64,000 bases of DNA. It comes from Phylloscopus collybita. Taxonomy: Eukaryota; Chordata; Aves; Passeriformes; Phylloscopidae. This document shows positions 50,201 to 62,200 of the stretch, one piece after another. Where the stretch lies: positions 8,850,001 to 8,914,000 of the forward strand of contig JAJNNQ010000024.1 in assembly GCA_027886175.1 (NCBI GenBank), in the 5' to 3' direction. The first letter of the stretch is position 1, and each line of letters begins with the position of its first letter. The notes beneath the pieces were generated by a model. The model made no database searches, was not told the origin of the DNA, and was given only the letters and a program-made list of their open reading frames with translations. Position numbers and translations under genes: made by a program.

Positions 50201-52689
50201 ATAGGCAGTTATTTTATATCATGTTTGAAATCCACTTTTTGTTTGTAATTTTATGTGCAAGATAAGTTGCCTTTAAAAGTTTAAAATTATAAGTTTTGAT
50301 TCAAATGAAAGATCGAGGTTAATGTTCCCTAAATAATGTCTCTGCAGTCATAAGCTGGTGAGCAGAGCATATTGAAGAGTTCATTCAATAAAGCTTATAA
50401 GCCTTTAATTAAATTGTGAAGCCATTTATACAATGCTTTAAAAGTGGATCTTTGAGTGTAAATTTGAGACACTGGGTTGAGGATACTCAAGCATTACATG
50501 TCCTTACAGTGTACTTGCTTATAGGATACATTTCCACCCCACGGGAGACTTCAGTGAATTATTGTTTATTAAAAGACAAAGAAAAAAGTATAGCTGAAGC
50601 ACTCTGGATAAATTCTGGCCTTTGACATCTTTTTACAAAGCTGCTAGTATTTTGTTGGGATTTTTTAGCAAGCTTAACTTGGACAAGTGCTGCTGCAATA
50701 AGCCTTTAAATAATATTATTATTATTACTATACCTTTGTCCCTTGTTTGTCCATTTTGTCTCCTTTTCATAAGAAATCTGTTCTTTCATTGTTGTTTATC
50801 TTAGGAAACTTAACAGCTCAGGGTAGGATATTTAGAACATTTGATGAAGCCACGGGCTGGGCTTTAAGATAAAAATTGTCTGAAAGGAGGAGACTTAGGC
50901 ACACGGCTTGTCAGGCTGTGTTTCACAGTGGTGTTGGCCAACAGAGCTGAGATCTAGTACCTGAAACTGGGATGATTCTACATTGTCCTCTTCTCACATG
51001 CTTTAAACAGGTAAAGACAAAACATGTGAACAATTACAAAGACAGCCACTCTGTGGAATCTGCTCTCTGACCCTGCAGTTCAATTTGCTTGAGAGGCTGA
51101 GGTCTCAAAGATCTCTAAGTTCCTACAAGTAGCAGAGAAGAGGGAGACCCAAATTCAAGTCCATATGACCACAGCATTTATCTGTTCTGTGAGTCTCACT
51201 GGGTGACTGGGCAGTGTGTACTTCTTGGCTGGCTGAAGAGAAGCAGGCTGCTCCAGGCCAGTCCCAGATCCTTTCCTTTTTTTTCCTTCTGCATGACTTA
51301 GACTTGTGCTGGTGGGAATTGGGAAATGTGGAGCTGACCTGCTGATGTGCACAATATTCCCCTGGGACTGGAAGGAAGGCAAGTGAATTGTTACTAGCAC
51401 TGCTGTAATAGAGCTGGAGAAGGGATTGAGGACCTGAATCTTTAGGGAGGGACCCTTCACAGCACAGGCTGTTCATTGCAGGCATCCACAGGAACAACCT
51501 ATGGCATTTTTTCAGAATAAGCTGGATGGCACAACTTCCAAAGGAGAATGAACCATGGGGGAAAACAGAGAGAAAATGGGGTGTAGTTGCCATCAGTAGT
51601 AGCTCCTGAAAATGTGAGAACATCCCCTAGATTTACTGACAGGAAACAAATCCATAAATTGGCTTTTGCTCTGTCTCTCACATTTGCAGTTATTAGATCT
51701 CTCCATTCAAATAGAAGAAATTATATGGCACAATTTTAGGTCTGGATTTGACCAACTATATGGGACTGTAGACAATGCAAAGTATTTAGCCTTTACCACA
51801 GCAGGAAAGGAGAATTAGTATGTCTTTACCTTTTATCATACATTATTAGTATCTTAAATGAGTAGCATAAATTACATAAAGGTGATTTTTTTTAACTTTA
51901 AAAAACCCTTTTTAATATCTGTCTCTGAGTCCTACACTGTAGCTGCAAGTAAACATCAAAAACTTGAAGCAGTCTAATGTAGAATAGTCTATTTCTTTTC
52001 CTTCTGTATTTTTTTTCTTTTATCAGCGTTTTTAAAAAATTGTTAAAGCTTGAGATGGAAATATCTGTTTCCACTTCTATAATTATGGGCTGTATATTTC
52101 AATTTCAGATTATGACAGGAGATTTTAGTATTCTTCCTTTCAAGCTTCAAAATGAAAAGCTCAAACTGCTTCAAACTATAGAAATTGTTAATCGTGAATA
52201 AGATTTAGAGAATATGAGAGAGAAAATGAGCTCCAGCCTAACTTTGAATTCCTGAAGCAGCAACCTGGGATTCAGTACTTGGTTTCAGTCTCACACATTA
52301 CACACTAATTGGCAGACAGGACTTTCTCCTTTCTGGGAATTGAATTAACCTTTGGCTGGAGAACTGTTGAAACATGTATAATCCATAACTCCACACTGCT
52401 GTACAGCATTGTCATGGAACAGGGACTGAGTCTGAGTCAGTTTCTCAGTGTTTCACAACTCCCTGCCACATTAGTAGGCGAGAGGTAATTTTAAAGGCCT
52501 GCAGTAAACTTAGTTGAGTTGCCAGAAAATCGGTTTTCCAGTTGGGTTTTATTTACTATTTTGCTTTCAGGCTTGTGTAGCAGATACACCACCCTCACTG
52601 TCTACACTTCTAGTACTCACCAGTACTCCCAGTCTCTGCAGGGTTATGGTATCTTCAGTCTAACAAAAAGGTAGTAGTTGTGGGTGGGG
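50201..52689. other. Noncoding DNA, no gene seen
   Basis: The largest frame is on the minus strand at 51123-51623 (166 codons), Ser/Leu-rich with a KSCRRKKKER basic patch. No domain or splice pattern supports it, and another minus frame (51155-51460) is open in parallel. GCCTTTAATTAAATTGTG near 50400 is another homeodomain-like cluster. Confidence 0.5.
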
Positions 52690-52770
52690 TTTTTCCCTAT
52701 TATTTTGTGGTTTTGGTGTTTTTTGTGTGTTTCTTGCTTGTTTGTTTTGTGTTGTTTGTTTGTTTGTTCC
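52690..52770. repeat. G/T-rich low-complexity tract
   Basis: GTTTTTTGTGTG and TTTGTTTGTTTG words over about 80 bp. Same class as the tract at 49465. Confidence 0.8.
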
Positions 52771-53011
52771 CTACAAGAATAAGGAGTAATTAGACTGCAC
52801 TAGAAAATAACCTTGTAGAAGTGATGTTTTAGAACCAAACCAAGCAAGAGTTTGGAGACAAATACATGTACATGGAACTTACAGATGAATGGTTCAGTTA
52901 AAACATTTACAAGCTAGACACATCAATGTGGGAAAAAACCTGTCAGATGTGGGCAACACTTTATGAGCATCTTGCCCACCAATCAGTGTGGGTTAATTTG
53001 TCTTCTTCTTC

Positions 53012-53037
53012 TTTTTTTTTTTTTTTTTTTTTTTTTT
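53012..53037. repeat. Poly(T) tract, 26 bp
   Basis: A T run preceded by TCTTCTTCTTC. Frames reading through it on both strands are artefacts. Confidence 0.9.
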
Positions 53038-53587
53038 CTGAAAAGCATGCTTGATCATGTCTTGCCTGCACCCCTCCAAAACCATGGCAAACAATGTTTA
53101 CTGAATCAGCTTGCATCATCAAATCTGATCCAAATCTGTCCATCCATGGCTGCAGTGAGCACAAGGACAACAGTTGCAGATCCCTTCTTTGTCTGCAGGT
53201 TGAATTGAGCACTATTATGTGGAGTTAATGCCTTTGAGCACGATCAGAAGGAAAATAATGCTGTTACGGATTTGGAAGAGGCTAAATTTTTAGGTTTTGT
53301 TCATTTATGGACAAATTTTGAGAAAACTCTGTGCCACCAAAGGCGTAATCAAAGTGTCTGGCACCGCTTTTACCACAGAATAAATTCCCATTCCTTGTGC
53401 AAAACACTTATGAATAACAGTGTGCTGATTTACATTGATCTCTCTGCAAACAGATGAATAGCAAGGATGAGCAGTTTCTGTGAAAAGAGACTGATAAATG
53501 CAACACAGGAAGCAATGGTCCTATTTATTTTGTTTTTTAGGTAGTGTGGTCTTGAGAACTGACTGCTGGAGCTCACAGGAATATTGT

Positions 53588-53700
53588 AGAAAATAAAACA
53601 ACAGCAAAAACAAAACAAAAGAAAAGAAAACAAAACCAAAGCAAACTAACAAACAAAAAACCCAGAAAAAAATAAAAGAAAAGCCACAACAACCTACATT
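53588..53700. repeat. A-rich low-complexity tract with C
   Basis: CAAAAACAAAACAAAAG-type words. Same class as the tract at 48105. Confidence 0.8.
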
Positions 53701-54189
53701 AAAATAAAGTCCATTAAAATTAAATTATAAGTTTTATTAGTCAACACTGGGTGTATAGAATGAATGTATTAGAGGAAATTGAACACAAAAAAAAAAATCA
53801 GGAACACATCTCTTTCTGTTCTTCTTACACAATTACTTTGAATATATTTATCTTTGGGAATGAAAAAATTTAAAAGGTACTACGCCATAAATGGAAAAAT
53901 CAAATTGAATTCAAGTTTATAACTATTAAAATTTATAATTGCTTTCATTGTGACAAAATGATTAGCAGTATTTTTAATATCAAAAATATGTAATTTCTAA
54001 CTTTTCAGTTGGAAGAAGTCACTCCTATCATATGCAAGTTAACAGCTGCTAATCAGAATACTGGGGTTTGCACAAGGGCTGTTGAAAGACATCATAGCCA
54101 TTATAATTAGTACTGAAAGAATAGAAAATAAATAAGTAATCCCATTATCTGTATTGACAGAAATGAAAAATCTTAGACCAAATTATTCC

Positions 54190-54720
54190 TGTTTTCCAAG
54201 TTTAAAATGAGTAAGTGTGGCAATCAATTACTTCTTTTGCATTGCCTCTGTTGCACCACCAGCCTTATTGATTGGTTTCAATTAATGTATGCCAACAAGT
54301 AAATTAACGTAGCACCTGAGGCATAATTCTCTGGTGGTGCATGTACACTCTCTTTTTAGCATTCTTGCTGTTTTAATTCCTACTGAGCATGTTGCTGGGA
54401 GCTACAATATTTTTCAGTCTGGACACGGACATTACCCGTGGCTCTAATGACAGGTCATTTACAGCAAGCCCATGTTTCACTGCAGAGATGTCTCTTTAAG
54501 TGACATCTTATCAATGGCAATTCAATTAGTCAGCCCTAAGACTTTGAGATACATCTCACACTGTGTCACACAACACTGGCTGTTTTGCATTTTAAATGTT
54601 AGCTTTTGTCATTGCTCTGCTTCTCTGGTATACATAAAAAAATGCATTTTCAGTACAATTCTTCGTCCAGAACTTCATGGAAAGCCTTTTCCATGTTAAA
54701 TGCAACTGCCTTCATTCCCA
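54190..54720. promoter_or_regulatory. Candidate conserved noncoding enhancer block
   Basis: About 500 bp with no simple repeats and many recognisable site-like words: GATTGGTTTCAATTAATG (CCAAT on the minus strand plus a homeodomain site), TAAATTAACG, CTCTAATGACAGGTCA, ATCTTATCAATGGC and CAATTCAATTAGTCAG. The 75-codon frame inside it (54472-54699) has no known domain. It looks like a gene-desert enhancer, but this is inferred without alignment. Confidence 0.33.
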
Positions 54721-56606
54721 ACAATGCTGTCAGCTGAAGACACTTGTGGACTTGTACTGTGGACAGGAGCTTTTCAAAGCTGGTGCTCACCCTATCACCA
54801 TATCCCACTTGTCACTGACAGCTGGAAACATGAAATGATTCTGAGCATCTGAAATATCAGAGCATCCAAGGTGTCTCAAATATTCAGCTACTGCAATACA
54901 AATGGGATGCATCCATAAATACTATTGTGGAGTACACAGCCTCTACATACAGGCAGAAACACAAACTATTTTAAAGTAGCCGAGTAGCAGAGAGTTTATG
55001 GCCAGGTCCTGATTTTTCTGGGATACTCACTCGATGAAGACATCCTAATAAGAAGTGGTCCTACTCTGAGGTCCTTAAGGATGAAAAAAGTTGCTTCCCA
55101 TAGGAAGTGGTGCTGTGCTGAAGAAGGTGCCTTCTGAAGTGCCTGCTGTGCAATTACATTGGGGTTTTTTTTGCAGTGTACAGTCGTGTGTGTGCTGAGC
55201 ATGTGCTGTTCAGGATGCACAAGTACAAAGCAAAGGAGATGCATTCCCAAGCTGTGCAATGTAAAACTCTGAGCAACACAGCACACTTAAAAAGAGAACA
55301 TTTTTCAGTTAGTAAGTGCTCTAGATGCTTATTGAAAACTGTTGGAAATGAGCAATGCACCTAATTAAAAAAAATAAATTGGTCCAAATATTTGCTGGTT
55401 GTAACTGAGCAAAGGGTCTTCTAAGCTAACACAGAAATCTGGAACACCAGGCACTTTGTATCCCTAAATTCTGTCTTCTAACCATTGAAGTGAGTGTGAG
55501 TGACTAGGTACACAAGCCCTTCTTACCCTACCCTTATAAATAACAAGTTATGTTTGTCAGTCTTTCTAGTAGTATTTGAATGTTCTGTGGGTCTGTACCT
55601 TCTTATTTCTAAATGAGTATTTTCATACATGCATCTTTGAGTTTATTGTAGAATCAGACTCAAAGCTATGATTCCCATTGTTGCCTAGAAATAATAATAA
55701 TAAAAAAATGCTAGTTATTTACAAAAAGAAAGTTATTGCCAAGGCAACTCAACTGGTGTACTTGGCAAAACTGCAAGCTAAATGTACACAAATAATTTCC
55801 CTGATAAGCTGTGTGGTATTACAGAACAGCAACTTGTTTAGCATTCAACATTTGTTTTACAAGTATGTGCAACATCAGATTCAGTATTAAAAATTCCATG
55901 CTAATGAACAATTTTAACTAGTTTCAAATTACTGGATCGCTATTCTGAGATCAAATTTTAATGGAGGAAAAAATTTGTGTGATAAGGCTCATTAAAAGAT
56001 TTTAAAATTTAATTAGACTGAAGTTAAAAAAAAAAAAAACACTGGGCAAATTAATCCTGATAGAGCTATGCTGCTTTGTAGTAAAGAAAATGAACTCCTA
56101 AGGAAAACAGACAAATTATATCCACTTATTTATGCTAGAAATGTTTTCATTTTGTTTTGTTTTGTTTTGAAGCTGGCAATACATGTATATTTCTCTGCAT
56201 ATGTGTGTGGGCTGAGATATGCATATGTATTTTCAGGGCACATCTTTCTTAGTGTGTTAGCTTGAATCAAGAGCATGCTTTTGAAGTGCATATTTTTCTT
56301 TCTCTCGTATTGAGCTTTGGTTCATGTCATGGGGAGCTTTTGCAGTGCCTCAACTTGATTCCTTTCAGATGAAACTAGGATTCAGATTTGGAAGATTTAG
56401 CACACTCCAGGAGTGTAACTAATGCACTCCAGCTGCAAATGGGCATTCAGTCCAGAGAGCCGGACTAGAGTTAATCTGAAATAAAAAGCCTTGAAAGGTG
56501 TACATTATGGACACGTGTTGTCAGCATCAACTGTTTCTCTCTCCAGGGCTGCCAGTATCCATCTATAAACCATCTGCTAACCTAGAAATAAATGCCCTTT
56601 ATTTTA
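54721..56606. other. Noncoding DNA, no gene seen
   Basis: Overlapping frames on both strands at 54996-55364 are unrecognised. AT-rich otherwise, with an A-rich run near 56025-56039. Confidence 0.5.
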
Positions 56607-56785
56607 TTTTATTTTGGGTGTGGGTTTTTTGTTTGTTTGTTTTTTGTTTTTTGTTTTTTTGGGTTTTTTTTGTTTTGTTTGTTTTTTGTTTTTTGGGGTT
56701 TTTTTTGTTTTGTTTTGTTTTTTTGGGGTTGTTTGTTTGTTTGTTTTTGGGGGGTTTTTTTGTTTTGTTTTGTTTTTTTGTGTGT
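56607..56785. repeat. G/T-rich low-complexity tract with G runs
   Basis: Built of TTTTGGGG, GTTTGTTTG and TTTTTTTG words. G runs of 3-6 recur at 56661, 56695, 56725 and 56749. All plus frames are open through it, and those peptides are artefacts. Confidence 0.9.
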
Positions 56786-57706
56786 TATTTGTGGTTCTCT
56801 GAAGGATTAGACATTGTTCCTTACACAACCACGGCAGGCACTGCTGTAGTGCAGCACAGAATAAAAATTTGCATGTATTCAGTGAGATGCCCAGTTACAA
56901 CAGCTTCATTACTGTTACAGCATTAGACTGTTGCAAAACCTGCATGGTCTGTATCCCTCAGCAGAAGCTCACTTCTGTGGTCAGAGCCATCTCCTGCTGC
57001 TGCCACTGTCTTTTGAAACCTTATCCCAACACTTGAATAGGTTATTATTCAAGCTGCTGTACAATTCTACAAAGCTAGTTGGATGTTGTTGGAGTTTGTA
57101 TGAAATAGCAGCCCTAAAATTCACCTGTATGGAGCTCAACCCCTTGCTCCACAGATTAAATTCCAGTATGAATTATGTTTTCTATTATTAGGGTGACAAA
57201 CATTGCAGATTCATAAAGTTACCTATAAATATGAGCTGCTCTCTGTAGTAAGTGCTTTGCAGAGCCCTTCTGAGGTGGGGAAATGTTTTTCCATTTGTAC
57301 ATGTACAAGTTTTAAAACCCAACTGTACTTCTTCTATATCTCTCTAAAGCACTTGGTCTTGTTACCCCTCTGCTCAACAACGCTTCACTTTTATGCATTT
57401 TATTAAAACTGGATCACTGGGGAATATTAGCTCACATGACAAAATCATCACGTAATTTGGCAGAAGCTTGGAACAGTTGACAGACCTTGCTTAGGGAGAG
57501 CCCCAGGACTCTAGCCCCAGAGCTAGCAGAGGGAATAAATTCACCTTTGACCAGAAGCAAAAGCAATGCCTTTTTGGATTGTGAATTGAAGTCTTGCTGT
57601 AAAACATTCCATCTGCTCCAACACCAAACCCTTAAATGTCTGCCACAGGAGCATTGAAATTTGAACTTTTAATAAATTATACTGTTGCTTATACCCTTAA
57701 AATGAA
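56786..57706. other. Noncoding DNA, no gene seen
   Basis: Unique sequence. A perfect 14-bp palindrome TTGTACATGTACAA sits near 57296-57309. No gene or transposon was recognised. Confidence 0.5.
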
Positions 57707-57811
57707 ATTATTCAGCCTCTCTCATATTCTGAAAAAACCTGATTGCATACTTAACTTGATCTGTGTAAAGAGGAACTTAGCTGAGCCCTGCAGTAGGAAA
57801 AATTATTTCTC
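57707..57811 (+). repeat. Inverted duplication, left arm (105 bp)
   Basis: This segment, beginning ATTATTCAGCC and ending ATTATTTCTC, recurs in reverse complement at 59125-59227. The arms differ by two substitutions and a 2-bp CT deletion. Identity stops sharply at both ends. The shared 31-residue peptide in frames on opposite strands is a by-product of the duplication, not a gene. Confidence 0.95.
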
Positions 57812-59089
57812 ATTACTTTTTCTGATTCTCTAATTAAAGTTGTAGGAGTACATATTCCTCTAGGCTTAGATGTCCAGTTCAAGATAAGGTAACCATTTAA
57901 AATGGAAATTACACTATATTTTCCAAAAATAAGATTTCTAAAAGGCTCTACTATTAACCAACTTTACTTTCTTAAGGTTCATAAATATATTCAAGCTTAG
58001 TGACTTACATATGCCATTCTGTCTCATTTTGTAATCAGTATTACAGGGTAGTAGAAATGTAAAATATTATGACTTTCTATGTGGAATTTGTTTTGGTTTA
58101 TTTTCTGAGCCAATGTACTTGTTCAGGGTTTGGTTTTCCCTTGGTTTTCTTTTCCTGTTCCTGTTAATAGGGTAAATGAAAACCAGACCAGAAGGATGAA
58201 ACATTGTTAAAAAGGAATATGGGGTAAAACAGCAATGTATTGACAGGAAGAATCAGAGGCAGTCTAATGAGAATAAACTACTCTGATACAACAGGAGGAA
58301 AAAAATTCTTCCTGCTGTGTTTTTTATTTTAAATATCCCATTCTCTTGTCCAAATCATAGATCTTTGGATGACATGAAACCGGTTTCCTTCATTATGACT
58401 TTTAGGATGTATTCTGCTTGCAAACTTCAGCTTGTGACTTTGAATGGTTTAAATGGAGCCATGAAAACTCCTGGCTCTGTCTTCTATTAAGACCACTTAG
58501 AAAGGAAAACTTTGGCATGCCAGAATCATAAAGCTGAATATCTGGGGGTTTTTACTGAATGAATTAACCTCAGAATAATCCCCACTTAATCTCTATCTAG
58601 TCATGACCTAAGTGGACACATCTCAGGAGGAAAGGTGGTTTATGGAACCGAGACTCAGAACCACAGTAATGTAGATAAGGGACACGTGTGTTGTATTTCA
58701 TGTTTAATTTAATCAAGATGTTCAGTGGTGGTAACATGAGAAAAAAAAAATACACACTAGGTTTTGTGAGAGAAGTTTCTGGAAGTGATAGTAGACGTAT
58801 GCCATTGTGTGTTCCAATAATGTATCGCTAAGTTGGTCGTTCAAAGCTTATTGAGAGAAATAGGTTTTCCTTTAAAATTGTAAATAAAATCTGATCATTT
58901 GTGAAAATCTTTTATATCCTTCTGTCCATCCATCCATCCATCCATCAATTCACCAGCCTCAGAGGCTTAATTTACTAGAACTACAGAATCACTGCTAGAT
59001 TAAGAAAACCAACCACCAAACAAACAAACAAGCACAGTTAATGTAGAAAAGTTAATTTGGCTATTTTTTTTAAGTCCACTTGTGGCCAC
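57812..59089. other. Spacer between the inverted arms
   Basis: About 1.3 kb of unique AT-rich DNA with a (CCAT)n microsatellite at 58925-58946. It has no transposase, LTR or CR1 similarity that I can see, so nothing marks it as the body of a DNA transposon. Confidence 0.6.
58925..58946 (+). repeat. (TCCA)n microsatellite
   Basis: Five and a half uninterrupted TCCA units. Confidence 0.95.
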
Positions 59090-59120
59090 ATATATTACAG
59101 GAACTTTTCCTGTAATATAT
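59090..59120. repeat. Perfect 14-bp hairpin beside the right inverted arm
   Basis: The arm ATATATTACAGGAA (59090-59103) pairs exactly with TTCCTGTAATATAT (59107-59120) around a CTT loop. It lies 4 bp from the border of the inverted copy. Confidence 0.95.
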
Positions 59121-59124
59121 ACAG

Positions 59125-59227
59125 GAGAAATAATTTTTCCTACTGCAGGGCTCAGCTAAGTTCCTCTTTACACAAATCAAGTTAAGTATGCAATCAGGTT
59201 TTTTCAAAATATGAGAGGCTGAATAAT
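59125..59227 (-). repeat. Inverted duplication, right arm (103 bp)
   Basis: Reverse complement of 57707-57811 with two substitutions and a 2-bp deletion. Together with the adjoining hairpin it looks like one rearrangement junction. Confidence 0.95.
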
Positions 59228-62200
59228 AGGTTTTGCTTTCTAAATGTTCAGCATTCCTGTCTTGCATCAGAAACTTAAGTATGTTTGTTTGTCTTTGTGA
59301 CATTCACAAAGATTACAGAACTGTTCTCCTATAAAGTAATCAAAACAAATAAGCTGCTGAGTAGCTGTAATAAACATTCACTGCAGTTACCCAATACATC
59401 TTCTCACTGAATTTTTGAAACAAATCAGAAAGTATTTTCATTTTGGACAGTAACTAAAATGAAAATCAAAGCAGTTCAATGTTGGATAATACTCACTTTG
59501 GAGAAGAAAAACCCAAAATCACAAACTACATCGAAAGGTTTTTAGAAATGGCTTATTTGTACCGGAACATGAAGACTCATTATTGTGTTCCTAAAAAGAG
59601 AATTTTCATCTGGAAAGGAAAGCTTCCTAATAAGTATGCAACTAAGATGTAGTTGGGGAAAAATTTCTTAAAAAATTCCTTCAGCTTTGATTTTGCAGGT
59701 TTTTAACTAAATATAAAATTTTTATCTTACCTATAGGATCTAGCCTTCTTTGTTTTGTTTTGAAAAAATATTAATACATCAAAATATTTTACTTGTTTTT
59801 CCCCTCTATTTTCCTTATTTTTCGTATTCAGCTAAATTGATAATTTGCTTAATGGAGGAGACCATTTGGGAGCATGTAGTTTTCAGGTTCTTCTGTGAAC
59901 TTTTATGCTTCATACAGCATTCTTTTTGTCTAAGCTGTTGTTCTCTGAACCACAGTGTCTAGACAAAAAGCTTACTTAATGGAACTAATATTCCCCAGGT
60001 AGGGAGTTTAACATATCAAAGGTAGAAGAGACTAAATAATGACTCTTCTAAATTGAATTCTGGTTACAATTTAAAACATAATGATTAAATAAAGTATCAA
60101 CAGGGCCAGAGTTTCTTACCATTTCAGTTTTGGGAAGGAGGATGAATCACAGTCTTTTCCTAGAGCACCGTGTCATGGGCTGTATAATCCACATCTCTAT
60201 GACATCAAATAGTCCAGATCCTGTTCCTGGCTGGCATAAACCAGATGCAATTCAAGAATGAATCAATTCTCTCTTAATTTGGGCTCCAAGTGACTGCAAA
60301 AACATAAACATTGTCAAAGACAATTGATAGAAACACACTGACAGTTTCATAAGTGTCTTAAAGAGGGAAGCAGGGGGAGAGAGGGTCAATAAGGGAATAG
60401 AATTTTATTTTTTTTAATTAGCATCTGCATTTAAATGCAGAACTTGTATATTTGTTTAACAGTTGCGTAAAATAATGTTTCTCAAGAAGAATGATTTTGA
60501 TATTTAGTGGCTATAATACACAGAAAAATCATGAAACATTGTTTTTGTAATTTTAAAACTTTTAAAAGATGATTCAAGGGCTTGCAGAGGAGTCATATAT
60601 GTAAGAAGAAAAAGAAGTCTTAATTTTGAGTCTAGTCAAATATCAATTAGCGCTGACTGAGAAAACAAATGTTAGGAAATTTTCAAAGCGGACATAAAAT
60701 TTGCCTATGAAATGAATTTCTTTTACATTCAGAATGTATTTGACCTGGACAATAAGTTACAAGACTGTGATACTGCTCTTTAAGATCATGAATGAACTAT
60801 GAATAAAAGTAAAAGACATAATTTCACAGCTAAATGAGATGTTCTATAAATTTGAAAACACAAGAGAGCATCTGATAATGGTCTCTAATCCTGATCTATA
60901 TGTTTGGTAGATAGAACTAGTTTTTCTTCGTCATGCTCATGTAGCTGAAAACTGTTGCTGGTTAAATGAGGACAAAAAAGGCTCCTAGAACCATAGATTT
61001 CAACTCTTTGTCATCACAGATATGTAGAGTCAGTGTCCAGTTCTCTGTAGAGAAAAAACTCTGTGAGAAAATTTTTCAAGATTAAAAAAAAAAAAAAAAA
61101 AGATTTAATATTCAGAAATTGAAGCTATTTTGCATTAGCAACATGAAGTTTCATCCACCTTGTACAATGGAGGTTACAAGTCCTTAAAAGGTTTATAAGC
61201 AACATGCTTGTTGATGTCATCTTTTGCTGCTCATATTATATCATATTTCCTATCCAAGAAATAAAATCACTCAATTCCTGTGACAGAGCATAAGTTGAAC
61301 ATGTATCATGGGAACAATCCTCTCCACATAACCTCAAATTATATGAAAAAGAATTCCACACCAAAAGTCCCATCCTATGTCCCACAAACCCTTTGCCAAA
61401 TGTAAGGAAAAACTTTATCTCTACAATATTTGAAATATTATTAAAACCTACGGTCAGAAAATATGCATGAAATGTACTGGATTTCAACTTCTGTATACAG
61501 ATTGGGTTGATCTTGCCTTTATTTGGGGACTGGCATGTCAGATTCCTCTTTCAAAGAAATCTTGGAGTGTTTTAAACTTGAAAGGTTCTGCAAAAAGCTT
61601 CAGCGTGATATTTCATTTATCTTTCTCAATACCAAGAAACAAAAAGCCCATACAACTGCAATACCCCCCACCAAAATCTGATACCCATATGGATAATAGT
61701 ATCCCTTAAATCAGTTGTCCCCATCTCTAAATCCTTATTGAAGTCAGCTGAAAGGCTTTTGTTGTCTTAGTGGGGCATTTGTGTTTTAGTGACCCCTATC
61801 CCAAGATTAAAGGTTGCCATCATTATGGGGCTCTGATTAAGGAATAAACCTGCTGTGTCTTAGTTCAGCTGGTCAAAAATCCATTACTGAATATTTATGT
61901 GGAGACATTATCTTATGTCCTTACTGTCATTCATAAAAAATTAAGTAATGTGGAAAAGAGAGCAGCAGAGATGTCCTTTTTGGCTATGAAACTCTGAAAT
62001 AGTTTTCTGTGAAGTGCCCTGACATTTTCTCTCCAGTACAGAATATTTACAGTGCTAATATAAATGTCTGAGGCGTGAATAGTTCCTCCTGGGTGTGTAG
62101 AATCTAAACCAGCAGAACTCTTGGAGACAAGCCAAAGATTTGAACAGCCTATAGAAGTATTTTCTGTGAGCCATATAGCATTTGGGTCTGGAGAGTATAA

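Noticed and set aside
51123..51623. 166-codon minus-strand frame
   Set aside because: No known domain, no splice or promoter context, and a second minus frame is open across the same region. It is likely chance.
56607..56785. TTTTGGGG words resembling ciliate telomere repeats
   Set aside because: Irregular and embedded in a general G/T tract. Bird telomeres are TTAGGG, and none are present here.
57812..59089. DNA transposon bounded by the 105-bp inverted arms
   Set aside because: No transposase frame and no target duplication at the outer borders (flanks differ), so a transposon is not supported from this window alone.
57636..59303. Same 31-residue peptide on opposite strands, as if a repeated exon
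   Set aside because: It is explained by the inverted DNA duplication. The identical segment includes sharp non-codon borders and a 2-bp indel that breaks any shared frame.
59921..59974. Inverted 11-mers CTTTTTGTCTA and TAGACAAAAAG
   Set aside because: Short arms at this spacing are expected by chance in AT-rich DNA of this length.
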